Assembly: GCA_044433645.1 (NCBI GenBank)
Contig: JAWXTK010000018.1
Coordinates: 1 to 48,619, forward strand
DNA from: JAWXTK01 sp044433645
GTDB taxonomy: Bacteria > Bacteroidota > Bacteroidia > Bacteroidales > Rikenellaceae
Reading direction: 5' to 3'
Length of the DNA: 48,619 nucleotides
Positions 48,028-48,619 of the stretch are shown here, one piece after another; the first letter of the stretch is position 1, and each line of letters begins with the position of its first letter. The notes under the pieces are model-generated. The model searched no databases. It saw nothing but the letters and a program-made list of their open reading frames with translations, and was not told where the DNA came from. The translations under genes and the position numbers were made by a program.

Positions 48028-48536
48028 TTTCGATAATAGTAGCAGTTGCCCAAAACGGAATTATCGGAGGAGATAACTCGCTTTTGTGGCATATTAAAGA
48101 AGATTTACAGCATTTCAAGGCTGTGACTCTAGGGCATCCTGTGATTATGGGGCGCAAAACTTTCCTGTCGCTTGGCAGACCTTTGCCTGGGCGTGAGAAT
48201 GTTATAATTACGCGCAATAGAGACTTTGTGGCCGAGGGATGCACGGTGGTTTATTCGCTGCAAGAAGCTGTGTCTAGGTTTGATACAGATGAGGAAGTTT
48301 TTATCATTGGAGGAGCTGAGATTTATAAGTTGTCCTTAGATGTTGCAGATAAATTTTACTTAACAAATGTCTTTCGAGATTATGAGGGCGATACTTCTTT
48401 CCCAGAGTGGGATGCTGAGTGTTGGCAAGAGATTTCAAGAGAGTATTTCACGAGAGGAGAAAAGTTTGATGCTTCATTTGAATTTGTAGAGTACCGTAAA
48501 AAAGCTGAATTCAACCTGCAAATGCAACTGAATTGA
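48024..48536 (+). CDS. folA: Dihydrofolate reductase
   Basis: The 170-residue enzyme reduces dihydrofolate to tetrahydrofolate, regenerating the cofactor consumed by ThyA. The start is MISIIVAVAQNGIIGGDNSLLWHIKEDLQHFKAVT, with the active-site acidic residue in the LLWHIKEDL segment. NADPH-binding blocks are PVIMGRKTFLSLGRPLPGRENVIITRN and EVFIIGGAEIYKL. It is translationally coupled to thyA through an ATGA overlap, which gives a two-gene folate/thymidylate operon. Confidence 0.96.
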   Translation: MISIIVAVAQNGIIGGDNSLLWHIKEDLQHFKAVTLGHPVIMGRKTFLSLGRPLPGRENVIITRNRDFVAEGCTVVYSLQEAVSRFDTDEEVFIIGGAEIYKLSLDVADKFYLTNVFRDYEGDTSFPEWDAECWQEISREYFTRGEKFDASFEFVEYRKKAEFNLQMQLN

Positions 48537-48564
48537 GGTCAAGAAACTATAGGGACATAAGAAA

Positions 48565-48605
48565 AGGCGAAACAAATCGGAGCCAGGCTCAAATTTATTC
48601 CGCCT
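48565..48605 (+). terminator. Imperfect hairpin after folA
   Basis: AGGCG (48565-48569) pairs with CGCCT (48601-48605), with an inner AAAT/ATTT step and a GAG/CTC tip; two mismatches interrupt the stem. No T run follows within the window. It may be a terminator or the start of another repeat cut by the window edge. Confidence 0.3.
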
Positions 48606-48619
48606 AAGCGATAAAATTT

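Overview
The window reads as a chromosomal segment of a Bacteroidota bacterium, most likely order Bacteroidales; species cannot be named from sequence alone. Support comes from fimbrillin-like lipoproteins with short N-terminal lipoboxes, an AT-rich sequence with almost no Shine-Dalgarno sites, several promoters fitting the Bacteroidetes pattern TTG-N19..21-TAnnTTTG, a DPP III with the HECLGH metal motif, and the gene set (MnmD, RlmD, DUF1573, lone ExbBD/TonB downstream of TamB). No rRNA, tRNA, CRISPR array, prophage or intact insertion sequence was seen.

Layout. 1-4031 (+): a surface cluster with the tail of a leucine-rich-repeat protein and two fimbrillin-family lipoproteins, the second carrying GLUG-like repeats. 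4452-10142 (-): a tripartite RND efflux operon (adaptor, pump, outer-membrane factor), divergent from 10318-12041 (+), a LytS/LytTR-type two-component pair. 12565-13587 (-): tsaD, divergent from a long envelope operon at 13644-21784 (+): tamB, exbB, exbD, tonB-like, DUF1573, amidohydrolase. 21876-22777 (+): TraR/DksA-like protein and RNase HI. 23052-27665 (-): Crp/Fnr regulator, rlmD, mnmD, cdd, RluA-family synthase and a potassium channel, packed as one operon. 27768-29159 (+): glutamate decarboxylase. 29281-29904 (-): flavin reductase fused to a rubredoxin-like domain. 30003-35411 (+): Glu/Pro-rich protein, rsmI, DUF389, inositol monophosphatase, lipid A acyltransferase, glycosyltransferase. 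35417-40841 (-): LytM-like protein, dxr, rseP, nitronate monooxygenase, mscS. 40968-42154 (-): panC-panD. 42306-47028 (+): DPP III, metG, lpxH. 47233-48536 (+): thyA-folA.

The coding content is mostly housekeeping plus envelope functions: lipid A synthesis (lpxH, LpxL-type acyltransferase), isoprenoids (dxr), envelope proteolysis (rseP), outer-membrane assembly and energisation (tamB, exbBD, tonB), osmotic release (mscS) and folate/thymidylate (thyA, folA). The least explained material is between genes. Three tail-to-tail (convergent) gaps carry copies of one structured, partly palindromic element (4200-4364, 12041-12342, 22778-23043). Its hairpin stems change between copies while pairing is kept and the apical TGCT loop stays constant. 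I see it only in convergent gaps and treat it as the best candidate for something undescribed.

Other intergenic signals: a 9-10 bp phased AGGGTC repeat at gene ends (4107, 29183, 40922); an orphan promoter plus terminator that would make a small RNA of about 115 nt (12344-12457, minus); and four successive inverted repeats, one a perfect 25-bp pair, between lpxH and thyA. All observations were made by eye; no search or folding was run.
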